This document shows, in pieces, positions 1 to 12,659 of a stretch of DNA of 64,000 nucleotides. This DNA is from Adenanthera pavonina (lineage: Eukaryota; Streptophyta; Magnoliopsida; Fabales; Fabaceae), in NCBI GenBank assembly GCA_026686845.1, contig JAIVEN010000004.1:27622827-27686826 (forward strand). Direction: 5' to 3'. The translations under genes were made by a program, and so were the position numbers. Under the pieces are notes generated by a model. It ran no database searches and had not been told where the DNA came from. It worked only from the letters and a program-made list of their open reading frames with translations. How positions within the stretch are numbered: the stretch's first letter is position 1; each line of letters opens with the position of its first letter.

Positions 1-189
1 AGAGACAGAGAGGGGTCAGAGCCATGGCGGTACTGTAGTGGCCACGGCCCAACCCAAATTCTAGTTTCCTTTCGCTTTTCTTCCGCTGTTCTAAAGTTCA
101 AAGAGTAAATGTAAGTTGTTTAGGCTGTGTTTGGTTAGTTGTTGAAGTTTTTGGTCAAATTTGGACGTGTTGATGAGCAAGGTGTTACA
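1..189 (+). mobile_element. 3' end of a solo-type LTR (copy G, family of LTR A)
   Basis: The first 189 bases match the 3' end of LTR A (about 5550-5739) segment by segment: the 'gccatggcggtactgtag' block, the block around 'gaagtttttggtcaa', and the terminal 'ggtgttaca'. The rest lies outside the window. No primer-binding site follows, so this is the end of a 3' or solo LTR. Family assignment is seen directly; solo status is inference. Confidence 0.75.
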
Positions 190-3100
190 AGCTCCACTTT
201 CTCTCTCTAAAGCTTTCATAGCCGAATTCTTAGAGGAGAAAAGGAGGAAAAATACTCCACTAAACTAGCATAAACTCTTGCAAACTTAGGATAGGAAGTA
301 TATAAGATTACCTTGGAACTTTCACTTAAATCTTTGCCTTCTAGCTTTCCTTTTTCCCTTTGATTTTTTTGCTCACTCTCTAACTCTTCTTGCTCTGTTC
401 CAGACGTGAAATGAAGGAGGAAGGAGTGTTTAGTGAGCTTAACCACACATTGGGAGGAAAGATATCAAATAAGGGAATAGAAACTTGGGTTTAGTTAACC
501 AACTTAGTTAATTTTAATGAAAATCCTCTTAAAAATGAAACGAAATAATTTCCTCTATGTCCAACAGTAGTAAATCACACCTCTTAGGGGTATTTTGTTC
601 AAAAATTTGCTTCATAACTTTTAACAGTCCAAAATAATTCTTATCAATAAAATTTACATGTGCCGATTAAATAATTTTCTTATAATTGTCATTTAATTGG
701 TATAGGATTGTTATAAATTTACTTTTAAACTAAATTCATTATTTTGATCTCTAAATATATCTGTGAGGATCAATATCCTATTCTCTTCACCCGTACATTT
801 TTATGGAACTCATAAACCTCCTTTTAGGATTAAAAATCGCTTTTGACATTTAATTGAAATTATAAATTTATACGAACTCAATTAGTTTTTAAACTGTATT
901 CTATTGAGTTCAGCTCAATGAGAGTTCTATTTTGACAGGATTTCAAAAAATTCCAAAATTGCCATTAATTGAACAAAATTATTATTTTTAATTCTTTCAG
1001 ATCCTTTTTTGTAATTTTTATCAAGGACTAAATTGAATAAAATTCTTTACATTTAAGGACCATCGTGCATAGAATTCTTATTTTCTTGAGATAAAACTAT
1101 AATTTTCTCATTTTTGTTATGCCATTTTCCTTTTTTTTTTTTGTGTGTGTCTCTTTGTTTTCTATAATTCTCCATGCATTTTAAAATATCATCTGGTTTT
1201 ATCTTTTATCTTACTTAATAATATCCTGTAAAAAATTTAGCATATTACACCTTCCACACAATATATATGTATATGTATGTGAATATATATGTATCTTTTA
1301 TTGATATATTTAAATGGAAATAAAATATATTTTTATTAGTTTATTAAAACATTTCTATTATTGATTAGTATTAAGTTTTTATTCTCCACCAAAAAATATT
1401 AACTTTTTATTAATAAAAAATGACACTTAATATTTATATTAAGCAAATCAATCCATTTTCTTAGTTCTTATAAAAATTGAGCATTTGTATGTATATAGAT
1501 TTGTAGTTCTTATATAATGACATATGTGTAAATGTTTTAAAAATATGAATTTGCTATATATTTTCTTTATAATTTTTATGTTAAATAAATATTATAGATA
1601 TATATATTTTAACTTTGTATATATTTAATTTTCTTTCAAAATATATAATAATAGTTATGCATAATTTTTAATCAAATGATCTTTTTAAAAGTATAAATAT
1701 AATTATTTTTTAAAATTAATTAGGATAAATATTTATTCTTTATTAGTTTTTAATTAATTAAGAATATGAATTTTTTATTTTTTTTAATTTAATTAGGTCT
1801 TTATCCTTCGAAGACAAAATGACGTAATCCTATTTTCATTCTTTCCTTCTCTTTTTTTTGTTTATTCCCGCTCACCATTTCTTTTATCAAATACCCAAAT
1901 AAAAAACCCAAACCCGCTACCTCTCACCATCACAACCAACAATGCGTCTCATAGTCTCACTTGCCGCACAATTCATCATTTCTTCATCTTGCTCAATCAA
2001 TTGTGCCTGAAGCTTGTCAGCCTTCCTTGCAGCTTAATTAAAGAGAAAAATAGATTGAAGCTTGCTCAGGTTTGTCTCCTCTTCTTATGTCTCCTCTAAC
2101 AAGTTTTCTTTTTTATGTAGTTAGGTATCAGAGATTTTGTTTTGTGGTGGATTAAAAATAGGTTTCATGTCTCTTAAAGTGGCTAAAAGTTGGTGAAAGG
2201 GAAAGTGGGTTTGCCTTTGTAGGCAAAAAGACAAAACTAACTTCAATAGAAGCATGGATCTACCACTCATTAGATATTTTTCCTTTCAAAAAACAAAGAG
2301 GATAATTTTAGGGTTCTCCTAATCCAATATGCTGAAAAGTTTTATATAATAGGTTGGGGACTTTGCTCTATGAAGATACTATTAGTGTATTTTTTTAATG
2401 TAAGTCATTAGGTCCTTGCTTTGGTATTCTCTTAATTGTTATCCCTATATAGAACAATAAGTGAATGATTAATTTGAAAGTCTGATAGATTATTACTAAA
2501 GGTAATCTCCTCTCTATTTTTTTTATAGTTAATGTGGTATCTTTTCATATGCATTTTGATTAACTTGAATGATGTGAATATTGCTACTCCATTTTGAAAG
2601 ATAGATGAGTAAAGGGTAATTATGTATGGCAGTACTAAATTCTAGAAGAGCTTGAGAGGAAATTTTGTCAGGGATATTAAAATCCAAACAATTGGGATGG
2701 AATGCTTTTTTTCATGGCAAAGTGTTTGCGACAAGCTTAATTGCCACGAACAAAATTCTGTCTCAACCTCCATGGCAACACAATTTGTGATGAAATTTTT
2801 TTTTCAAATTCCATCTAAGTCCATTGCAAATTTCCTGTTTTGTTATAGTGTCAGTCTCACCTTCATACCTTCTAATCTTGTGTTTATATAATAATATATG
2901 CACTTTGAAAGTTAAACAACCTATTTAATTTTAAACCAACTTACAACCATTTAAATTTCATAAAGAAATGTAAACAATTATTTAATTTTGACTGTACAGT
3001 TTAAAATTTAAATAGAATTAAATATTTCATATTAAAAGAAAACCATTTGATCTCCTTTGATTCAACACCCATGCTCACGCTATATATTAATATATAACTT

Positions 3101-3231
3101 AGTTTTTCAAATAGATATTATCTCTAATATATATAGAACAATAATATTAACTAGCCAATGAAGATTATTCTAGTTGATAAAGATATATATAACTCATATT
3201 AGATATGTACCTTTCAATCCCACCATTAAGG
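190..3231. other. AT-rich intergenic stretch without a supported gene
   Basis: There is no convincing coding region. The stretch is AT-rich with TA microsatellite-like runs (around 1255-1300 and 1580-1640). A less AT-rich patch at about 1856-2070 ends in 'gctcag|gtttgtct', which could be a non-coding first exon with a splice donor. Nothing downstream forms a readable gene. The short open frames here (216-446 minus, 2652-2891 plus) are low-complexity and resemble nothing I recognise. Confidence 0.6.
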
Positions 3232-3236
3232 TAAAA

Positions 3237-5739
3237 TGTAACACCCCTTATGATATCTTTCTTGGCATTGTGTGCAGGACCGAAGGAAAACAAGATGGAG
3301 GAAGGCTCAAGTGGAGTCTGAAAGACCTCCAGGCCGCGGCGAGAAGCAGAGCCACCATGGTGAGAGCCAATTCTAGTGGCATTATTTCAACTGAAACTAG
3401 TGGAGCCACGGCTAGGTGTGATGAGGCCGTGGTAAGATTCGGGATTTTTGTTTAAATCCGGATCATTTCGGATGATCAGGAAAGAAAGAAACGGAGGAGA
3501 ACCGAGGGAGCTCTGCAAGAGCTTGCTGGATTCAGCCTTTGGGAGTATTTTCAGTCCTCAAGAGCTTAGATTAAAGGTGGTAAGTGTTCTCTACTCCTTT
3601 CTCTCCATTTTCTTCGGATGAAACTTAGGGTTTTTCAGTTATATGTCGGGATTTCCAGTTTGGGACAAAATCCATCAATTGAAATGGATGAAATGGGGTT
3701 AAGGAAGTGTGTTTTAGTGTTCTTGTTGCTTAGATGTGAGTTTTGAAAGGTTTATGCATGATTTAAGCTTAACCCTAGGTTTTCAGTTTAGGCTCTTGGG
3801 AATCCGAAGTGTATGTAATTGAGTAGTGTTTGAATGATTCTTAGGAGCTTATTGATGCATGAAAGGGGTGTTGGAACCTTAGATTAGGCCTAAAGTGGTT
3901 GAATTGTGATGTTTGGTTTAATGGTATACTGTGTTAATGGAAAAATTGTGTTATTATGAAGGTTGTTTGGTTAACTGAGAGGGGCTCAAGCGTGTTGGGC
4001 AATTCGAGAAGTTCATGAAATTCACGTGTGTGATATTGACAACCTAAGGTAACTGGGTGTTTGTTTTATGTGATTATATGTTGATATATGTATATGTATA
4101 TACATGTTCTGTTTCATACCATGATATTGATTGTGTATGTACACGGTTTTCTTACATATCGTGATATGCACGGCTAGTTAATATGTGATGATAGTATATG
4201 TAGTGTATGTATGATGTGTAGCATTCCCATACTATTGCATGCTAGCATGTCCATATGATGCTTGTGATGATAATGATGTATTTATGTGTGTAGAGGCATG
4301 TTGGCATAACATTGGCATCATCACCATATGATTGCATAATGAGAGATTGATGATGAGGTGATGATGATATGATATGAGATGAGATGATGATATGATAAAG
4401 ATCCCTGTCGATAAATCCTCTCCATGAGAGAGCCAGGCAGCAGAGGACAATATGATATGATGAAATATCCCTGTCACTAAATCATCTCCTTGGGAGAGCC
4501 AGGTGGCAGTGGATTTAGGGATGCACCTTCCCTAAATCACCATTAATTCATGATGGTCTAGGGGAAGAAGAGCCATGGTCCGAGCTCTAGTGTAACCATT
4601 GACCGGGTTGCATTAAGGCAATGTGAGCTTGGTGATGTCCCAGAATCAGTCTTCACCGACTGTTGGAAGGGAATCATCTATTGAAATGTCTTGTGATGAC
4701 GACAGTTTGTGGTTCTAACCATGTATGAGGGAGAGCATGCATACTATTCATTAGCATTGCATTGCATAACTGTGTGGTTCGGTATATATATATTGTATGT
4801 GGTTGTTCCCGGATACTGAGACATTGTCTAACATACCTCTCCCACTAACTAACATTTCAGGTGACGGTTGTAGCACTAGTCCTAAGAAGTCGAAGGAGTA
4901 GTAGCAAATGTAGGAATACTAGGTCTATGTAGTTAGTGTGTATTTTGGATATGTATCTTGTGCCAGTAGAATAGAATGTTTTGTAATGAATGTATGATAT
5001 GGTTATGGATTATATGGATGTTGTATGTATGGTTGCATGGTTTTGGATGTTGAAAAGTTAATATGGTGGTGTTTGTGAGCCCCGTGTGGTTTTGGGCCTT
5101 GTTGGGGTATTTGAGAGCCTGTGGCCATTTTGTCAAGTTGGGATTCAGGGTGGTCAAATGTCATAGGAGTGGTTCCTTTAAGGTGAAACCTCTTGGACAA
5201 GTTAGTTTAGGGGTTTTGGACCTGTATGAAAAGGTCTTTAAGTGACCATTTGCCTTTGGTGGCAAATGGAGCTAGTTAGTGGTGAGTTTTGGTCAATAAG
5301 TGGTCAAAATCATATTAAGATTCCAGAATCTCCATACGGAGTTGGATTGAGGTGAAGTTAGTGTCTATGGATAGATTGAGACTAGATTGACTTGTAGGAG
5401 TTGGAATAAAGTCAATCGGAGGTCAAAGCATAAAGTTACGTGGGTCGAAAGTTCACCCCAGAGTGTAGAAGTTGCTGACAAGGAATATCAACATGGGGCA
5501 CCATGGCTCCAGAGTCCAAGCCACGGTGCCAATGGAGGTCGAAGTGAGTGCAGAACAAGGGAGGCCGGAGCCATGGTGGTACTGTAGCAGCCACAAACCC
5601 AGCCCAATTTTTGGTGTAGTTTGGTTTGTTTCTGCTATTTTGAAGTTCTGGAGAGTTGTTTCAAGTTGTCAGGGTTGTTTGAGGTTGGATTTGGAAGTTT
5701 TTGGTTAAGTCTGGAGGTGTCAAGAGGTAGGTCATTACA
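3237..5739 (+). mobile_element. Solo LTR A, probably Ty3/gypsy-type (TSD TAAAA)
   Basis: The 2,503-bp unit begins TGTAACACCCC and ends GGTCATTACA (TG...CA). It is bounded by a perfect 5-bp duplication, TAAAA (3232-3236 and 5740-5744). No gag-pol, primer-binding site or second LTR adjoins it, so it is a solo LTR left by LTR-LTR recombination. Copy B (16176-18635) is an inverted relative, C is a more diverged one, and G is a partial one. It contains a GC-rich leader (about 3280-3560), a donor-like GGTAAGT near 3578 and an acceptor-like 'aacatttcag' ending at 4860. The Ty3/gypsy assignment is an inference from LTR length and ends; no internal domain is available to prove it. Confidence 0.9.
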
Positions 5740-5795
5740 TAAAAACATTATTGTTGGATAATTTATATATACTTTTATAACTGCTTTAAGTTATG

Positions 5796-6040
5796 CACTA
5801 GTACAAAATACACTTTCTAGGACTGTTGAAAAAGACTTTCTATGATGATCATTGTAGAGAGGTAGAAGTGAGAGTTATAGAAAGTCATACTTTCTAGGAT
5901 TAGTGACAAACAATCCTAGAAAGTCACATTCTAGGACAGCAGAACGAAAGACCATCCTGTAAAACGTAAAATATGTCCCCTCTTTAACATACACTTTCTA
6001 GGACGGTAATACTCACAACAGTCCTAGAAAGATAACTTTC
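5796..6040 (+). repeat. CACTA subterminal repeats, TTTCTAGGAC family
   Basis: This tract directly follows CACTA at 5796. It holds several copies of a short motif in both orientations, for example 'actttctaggac' near 5812 and 5993 and 'tcctagaaag' near 5922 and 6024. In known CACTA elements such arrays bind the TNPA-like protein next to the terminal inverted repeats. The role here is inferred by analogy. Confidence 0.65.
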
Positions 6041-7552
6041 AATAGTTATTGGGTTATTCAAGCTAGTCAAGAAAAACGAATGTAAATATGATATACAATC
6101 CACTAATTCTCCCACATGGCCAATTTTTTTGAAAAATTCAAGGTGATTTATCAATTATTTTAACCAATGATGCTTGGTTTTCTTTTAAAAAAAAAAAAAG
6201 ACATGCCTATTTTATTTGATTCACATGTTTTAGCTTTTCCCAAATAAAGCCAACCATCAAATCAGTTAACAAGTCAAATGAAAGGGCATAATCTGAGATT
6301 GAAAGTGAAGAATAGCAAATAAATCCCTTATCCCAAACTAGGAAAAACTAGTGCAGATTGTAACATCTAAATTTTTATGATTTTGTTTGAATTCTAGTTT
6401 AGAGAATTACTACATAATTAGAATTAAAGGAGCTTAAATATCTTATGTAGATCAAAGTAGGGATTAAATTGCAAAGGATGATCAGGGATCAAATTGCAAA
6501 GAAAGTTGGATGGCATAATTGAAAATATTAATTATTAGCAAAAAGACAAAAAATGGGACATAGATGTCATTTCCTCAAACAAATCATCTGTCCAGTATTT
6601 ACTAAGACTGGTTATAGGAGGTGATTCAAGAAAATTCTCGTAAGAAATTATACTCTAATAAGCAAAACAAGAAAATAGATATATTGGGCAGAAAATTGAT
6701 CCGAAGTTCCATAATCTGTAAATTAATAAGAATTAGAAAATAAGTCTAGATTAGGAAACTCAGATATATTAGGGCATAAAAAGAGATACTGGATTTTTCT
6801 ATAAGGTTTGAATAGCCATAGAATCGGTCTAATGGATATTGGGCCAAAATCGGAGTCTGGGCCCAGTAAGACTGCACCGTTTTCTTAATGGGCCAAAAGT
6901 ACTATTCATGGAGGCCCAATAAAGGTTTAGAAAACCCTAATAGGCTAGGGATGATTTTTGGAAAATCCAGAAGTATTATTGACAAGAATAGCTCAAATGA
7001 TGTCAAGAAAGGATAAAGAGCCCAATGAGCCCAATTCACCCAATTTCCAAGCTAATTAAATTATAGGTGACCCAGTAGACTATGACATAATCAAGAATAA
7101 GTTCAAAATAATATTAGAAGGTTTATAATAATCTTCCATGCAGAAAAGTTACAGGAAAAACTAATCAGTACTAATTTTATCGGTGTTTTCGGTTAGAGCC
7201 CAATAAGGTAAAATATCTTCTAAAATAAATTATATGGGCTTAGAAATGATTAATTAAGGTCATAATGAGTTTAAAATTCATATTTTAAATATATTTATGC
7301 GTGAAAAATTTTACCAGACAAAATTTACATAATTAGAGCCCGAAAACCCGATATATGTTGAAATTGGGCCTAGGATTAAACGGTTTAAGCCCAAATAATT
7401 AAAGGCATCATATTGGGCTGAATATGGACTCAAAATTTCGTGCAAAAGGAGTGGAGAAGAGTTAACCACCATGCATGACACTATTTCAAAGATTAGGTGT
7501 CAAAATTGGAAGTTTGGATGAACTAAGCTGATGTAAGCATAATGATGCAATA

Positions 7553-7679
7553 TTTACCTTATTTGGAGATAAAAGTGGCATCCAAATTAATGACCAGAGA
7601 GGGAAAATTAATTAGATAACAATTATGTGTGGTGCAATTTACCTTATTTGGAGATAAAAGTGGCATCCAAATTAATGAC
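7553..7679 (+). repeat. Local direct duplication inside LTR F
   Basis: A segment of about 42 bp, 'tttaccttatttggagataa' and following bases, occurs at 7553-7594 and again at 7638-7679. The 85-bp offset indicates a small tandem duplication upstream of the LTR promoter. Confidence 0.8.
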
Positions 7680-7777
7680 TAGAGATTAGGTGTATGGTGT
7701 AGAAAAGAGATGATGTAGTGCAATTTTGGCCCTTGGATCAAAAGTTAATCAAAGGGATGGAGTTGCTTCTTGTTGTC

Positions 7778-7786
7778 TATAAATAG
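7778..7786 (+). promoter_or_regulatory. TATA box of LTR F
   Basis: TATAAATAG stands about 30 bp before a CT- and CA-rich stretch (ctcccctccattattcacac) typical of a plant transcription start. A GA-rich leader follows, consistent with the U3/R junction of the LTR. Confidence 0.6.
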
Positions 7787-8376
7787 GCTCTTCCTCCCCT
7801 CCATTATTCACACCCAAAAACGAAAATCCACCATATATTAGTAAGAGAGTGAGTTATAGAGAGAAGGAGGAGGAGAGGAAAGGAAAATTTGTAAGTTTAA
7901 GGTAACATCTTTTCCCTTTCTTGCATTTTATTTCTAAATGGTTGCTAGATCTTGTATTTCTATGATTGGTAGGTAGAAAACATGTTTATGTTATGAATAT
8001 GATGATGATGATTGGATCAAAATGGTGAAAGAATGATGAATATGCTATGAATTTTGCACGAACAAGCATGAACATGTGAAGAACATGATGAACATGCTAA
8101 AAGATGCCTTTTGATCCTAAATGTTACCATGCAAAAATGAAATCATGTTTCTTACAATTATTTTTAAATATTATGCTAAGAATGGAATTATGATGTTATT
8201 GGGATTTTCTTAAATCTCACCCCCCCCCAAATATCTAACCATGATTAGGTTCAATTCATGTGAAAGGCAAGGAGATAAAGGAGGATCCATGAAGAAATGT
8301 TTAGAAATAGGAAGGGTATTTTGGATACTTATGTAATATCAAATATAATGACATTTTGTGTAACTCCTATATGATG

Positions 8377-8382
8377 AATAAA
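8377..8382 (+). terminator. Polyadenylation signal in LTR F
   Basis: The canonical AATAAA lies about 590 bp downstream of the LTR TATA box and after the putative second exon. This is consistent with the end of R in the LTR transcript. Without read data it remains a motif call. Confidence 0.4.
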
Positions 8383-8798
8383 AGTATGTTTTGGATCAAT
8401 TTTATATGTGTTATGTGACTACCACTGAATGTATGGTATTATGGAATTTTAGGGAATGAAATTTGGAAAAATTAGGGTAAAATTGCAAGTAAATTCACGA
8501 AATTTACTGTAGCAATCTGCCTAATAAAATTCCAAATTAATATTTTTCCCTTATAGAGTATTTTAAGAGATGAATATAGCAATTTGAACCACCCTTAAAT
8601 AATTTTTCTAGAATTATTTATAATTTTTCAAAGTTCAGCCAAATTTTTATATTTATCAAATAAATAGTGACTTTTGGTAAATTTTTAGAATTTTTGAATT
8701 TGGCCCAAAATTTACTTCCAAATACATCTAATTGGAATCTAAACTACTAATAATGAATAGTAAATGATTCCTAAGGTTAAGGTGTAACACAGATAAAG

Positions 8799-11495
8799 TG
8801 TAATATTCCAAAATTTTACTGGATATAAAGTAATAAAAGAGAAGGAAATAAATGATAATATGAAATATATAAGGAATTTAGGAAAATGGACAGACACCAT
8901 TTTACGTGAAAAATGACAAAGAAGTCATTTTTCCCAGTCAGGTGAAAAATAAAAAATTACATTTTTCCCCTAAAGAATTATCAAAATGACATCCATATCC
9001 CTAAAGGCAATAAATTCGGCGAAGTAAGGGCAAAAGTTCTTGGGAAAATTTACGGCTAATGACCTGAAAGTTTTAGAAATTATAATTTAGCCCTAGGATA
9101 GGGGTAATTTTATAAATATGTAAAATTACTGTCAAAACGAAGCCCTCGACAAGAGAAGTCCAATGGTATATGGCACGTAGGGTTAATGTTCAAGAATAAA
9201 GAAATAATCAGTGTCGAGTACTCAAAAGTAACAGTAAACCGATAAAGTAAACCGTGGGCCCTGTCGATGATTAAAAGGTAACTGGGACAAGATATGGATC
9301 ATACATAAATATCATTTGGGATAGGATAATTAAGAAAATATAAAAATAAATTTAGAATAGTCCTATAGCCCAAAAATGCTAAATTACTATAAAAAGCAGT
9401 TTTATCGGTATGGTTAAAAATTATCTGGTTCAAAATATATCTGGACCAGGAAAAATTGAGAATTTTTGGGATGCTCAAAACTCTCATTTGGCATGCAAAA
9501 TGGGGCACCTTGGGCAACATAATTGTTTGGAGAAGACTTCCTCAAGATGTAGTCATTTATTGCCAAAAAGTAACCATGGTCATTAACAATGATTAATTAC
9601 CTAATTAAGCATGTAATTAACCAATTAAACTCTCTCTTTCCACTTCATTTCATGAGTGTTCAGTAACAGCAAATAGAAGAGAAAAAAATGCAATGCAAAA
9701 ATTGAAAGCTCAAGTGGTCAGTTGTCTTTTATCACCTCAAGCTTTCTATCTATGGTTTTTAAAGCATAGTTCATGGATTATATTTCCCTCTTCCTTACCT
9801 TAGGGTTTCAGCCATGTCATGGATTTAGCAAGAAAATGGGTTAATCAACCATAAATCGTAGGAGAAATGATAGAATGTTCATTTAAAGCTTGAATATGTA
9901 AGTAGTTTATTGTATAACAAAGTGTAGAAATTTTCTTCCATTTACCATGACTTTCGGTCAGAATAGGGGGAGTATTTAGAGTTGGAATTTCAATTTTTTG
10001 ACCTCAAAAATGGATTCCCATGGTCCAAAACCTTAAAAACAAGTGTGTTGTACAAAGAAAGATCAAAGGAAAGTAAAGTGAAATTTTTAGGATTTTGAAG
10101 CTTAATTCAGAATGAACAATAAACTATAGCTAGAGATGGAATTTGATAATTCTAAGGCCATATTTGGATTCCTCACAAAAAATTACATGGAATAGAGGTA
10201 TAATTCATCATTTATTAGTTAGGAATAAATTTTTGGTGAATTTTTGAAGAATTAAGGTTTCATGAACACTTTTTGAAGAAAGTCATAGAACCATTAGCTT
10301 GAGTAATTGTTTAATAATATGTTTAGGTTTGAGGAAGCCTAAAAAAGCTTGGAGAAGTGTTGGAAGGTCCAAGAAGTGTTGGACAAAGTGTGGGAAGCAA
10401 GGAAGTACTATAAGGTAGATAATTCTCTTTACTAACATCACATTGTCATTATTGTTTCTTTGATACTTAACACTATGGCATATGTATGAAATGTTGATTT
10501 GTGATGTTTCTATGTTATTGGCTGAGTTTTATGAGGGATTTGGAGACCTGGGATGTCCATTTTACAAAATGAAACTCTGCCGAAATTTTTATGAAAGTTA
10601 TATATTTCAATGTGCCTATGTGATGAATTAAAGTTTATGTGATGTTTCTATTAAAAATATGATGATATGATGGCATGTATGAGATTTATCTACTAAGATT
10701 CTTTGAATCTCTTCCTCTCACATGTTAACCATGATTAGGTAGCAATAATGGCAAGACCACCAAGGAAGATAAAGAAAAGGAGAAAGAATTTGGTTATTAA
10801 CTTGATATTGATCTCAATGGCCATGAGCTTGGAACTTTTATGTACATTTATAAAGATGAGGTTAAATATGTTTCTCCAATTTTTTATGTTCCTTTAAGTT
10901 CTAGCTAATGAATGGCATGATATGATGATGAAATATGGTCATGTGAATATTTTACAATTTCTGTATTGTAAGTATTAGGATACCGATGGTCATTCTGACC
11001 ACTACAGAGTAAATGTGCTACTGTTTAGGCTTTTTGTTGTATAAAGTATGAATGTTATATATGGTTGAAAAATAAATAGAAATATCTTTCATATGGTCTA
11101 AAGATAATTCAAATTGTACGAATTATGGTGAATTTTCAAAATTAGCCCATAAAACTAGATTTTCATTAATTGACCATATGAACAATAACAATTCACAAAA
11201 TTTATTGTACTAATTGGCCAAGTAGATGCTCTGATTGATATTTTTTCCATGTATACAATTTTTTAAGATATCCATAGAGACTTGAAACCACTTTCAAATG
11301 ATTTTTATTGAATTAGTTATGATTTTCTGAATTTTTTTGGAAAAAAAAGAAAAAAATGGGATTAAATGAATAGTATCATGGAAAATTGATTAAATTTATT
11401 ATAATATTTTATTATAATTCAAGCTTCTAATTAAATATCGTTGGTCTCTAATGAGATCTAATACATGGGAAACGGTCCTAAATAGAGGTGTTACA
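8799..11495 (+). mobile_element. Solo LTR E (TSD TAAAG)
   Basis: The 2,697-bp unit begins TGTAATATTCCAAAATTTTA and ends GAGGTGTTACA, with a perfect TAAAG duplication at 8794-8798 and 11496-11500. Its reverse complement aligns along its length with LTR D (26744-29250), so the two are one family. It sits immediately against the TSD of LTR F; the two duplications share base 8794. A 49-codon open frame at 10748-10897 is retained in both E and D. No internal domain is present. Confidence 0.9.
10748..10897 (+). CDS. 49-codon ORF in LTR E, conserved in LTR D
   Basis: This frame runs ATG to TAA and would give a peptide with a basic N-terminus (MARPPRKIKKRRKN) followed by about 30 mostly hydrophobic residues, a possible membrane segment. 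LTR D has the same-length frame (27466 to 27317, minus) with the same start and stop positions and no indel. By hand count about 35 of 49 residues agree and many codon differences are synonymous. A second, 20-codon acidic/lysine-rich frame overlaps (ending 10800) and is also kept in D, so the true coding frame, if any, is uncertain. No family is recognised, and chance or an RNA constraint remains possible. Confidence 0.35.
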   Translation: MARPPRKIKKRRKNLVINLILISMAMSLELLCTFIKMRLNMFLQFFMFL

Positions 11496-11500
11496 TAAAG

Positions 11501-12643
11501 CAACAAGAAGAAGAAGGAATATACATGGTACTGAAATTAAAGTCAATGTACCAATGGTTCGGAAGAAAAGAAGGCCACTGTCATCAAAAACAAAAAATGA
11601 ACGCCAAATTTTAGCTTGTGTACATATCACAAGATTTCAACATTCTAAAGAATTTGGTAGCAATTAGGAAACATATAGTTAATCAAGTTATTGAAATTAA
11701 AGGAAGAAGCATAATAGACTAAGTTCACATAATTACAGAAGTCCAGCAAAGCAGGTCCTAACACGAGGAACCCAAAGTTAGGTTTAAAATGAAATTGACA
11801 ATAGTAGGTGTTATACGTAAAGGCACAAGTTATTTTCATACCCACTCACAAACATGATGCCATAGTCATACTACTTGAATACATTGAACATGTAGACCAG
11901 ACAAGAAGATATAACCCTTCAATCTGAGGGCAATAATCCTATATTATCAAAGTCAATCTTATCACCAGTTTAAACCATTAATGCATGGACGTAGAGAAAA
12001 TCTCAAATTTTACCAGTCTGGACACACAAGAGTTGTGACAGAGAGAGGGAGAAGAATATTTCCCATCTAAATTTCTAAATTGATCGGAAAGCTGAATTCT
12101 CGAATCCAGATTATTGCAAAAATCATAACTAACTTATATTTATAAGCAACACAAAAGAACACCTACAAAATTTGTAGAAGCAAAATACCCTTGCAGTAAC
12201 AAAAAATAAAAAGATTCAGGGATGTTACAAATTTACAAACCAATTCTCAAAACTCCATGATGTTTATTTCTTAGTTATATCATAGCATAGTTGCCTATAT
12301 CCTCTCTAATCTACAAAATTACAAAGCTAAGGAGCACCAGAATGAATCACTCCACTAAGTTCACAAATAACCTTTTCAAAACTAAGATTTCTCAAAACAA
12401 CTAAGCAAAACTATTGAAACAAGAAAACAAGCAAGTGGTCAGACAGCAAACAAAAATGGCACATACCTGTTTTCAGCCAAACCAAGCTGTAATCCTTGTC
12501 GAGGGTCCAAATAGGAAACGGGTTTCACTAAAGACCCACGAGCAACCTAATGATTGGGTTTTGCTAGCACCGAACAGTGAATAGTAATGAAGTGTAGTAG
12601 GCTATGGTGCGAAGGTGGGTAAGGGTTTGATGGATGGGACAGG
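11501..12643 (-). other. Internal part of the outer CACTA, with a possible exon
   Basis: No recognisable protein is encoded. On the minus strand, a stretch at about 12640-12470 of moderate GC ends in 'gaaaacag|gtatgtgcc', a good splice donor. It may continue the leader seen at 31500-31230, split by the inner CACTA. The remainder (11501-12460) is AT-rich, intron-like DNA with stops in all frames. Confidence 0.4.
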
Positions 12644-12659
12644 CACTACAAAATAATGG

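Larger units (their letters stand above)
6359..8789 (+). mobile_element. Solo LTR F (TSD CAGAT)
   Basis: The 2,431-bp unit starts TGTAACATCTAAAT and ends AAGGTGTAACA, with a perfect duplication CAGAT at 6354-6358 and 8790-8794. It contains a promoter (TATA at 7778), a GA-rich leader (7800-7890), a donor-like GTAAG near 7890, an acceptor-like 'aaccatgattag' (about 8240-8250) and an AATAAA signal (8377). No internal domain adjoins it. Its ends and part of its 3' half distantly resemble LTRs E and D. It is inserted in the left arm of the outer CACTA. Confidence 0.9.

Noticed and set aside
3174..3455. 93-codon plus-strand frame beginning before LTR A
   Set aside because: It crosses the LTR boundary at 3237 and its TSD, so it is a chance frame formed by the insertion.
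8215..8230. Possible polypurine tract at the C-rich run near 8220
   Set aside because: It is inside LTR F, on the wrong side of any LTR boundary, and there is no adjoining internal domain.
3237..11495. A, F and E as LTRs of one retrotransposon with internal region between them
   Set aside because: Each has its own perfect and different TSD, A belongs to another family, and the intervals contain no gag-pol.
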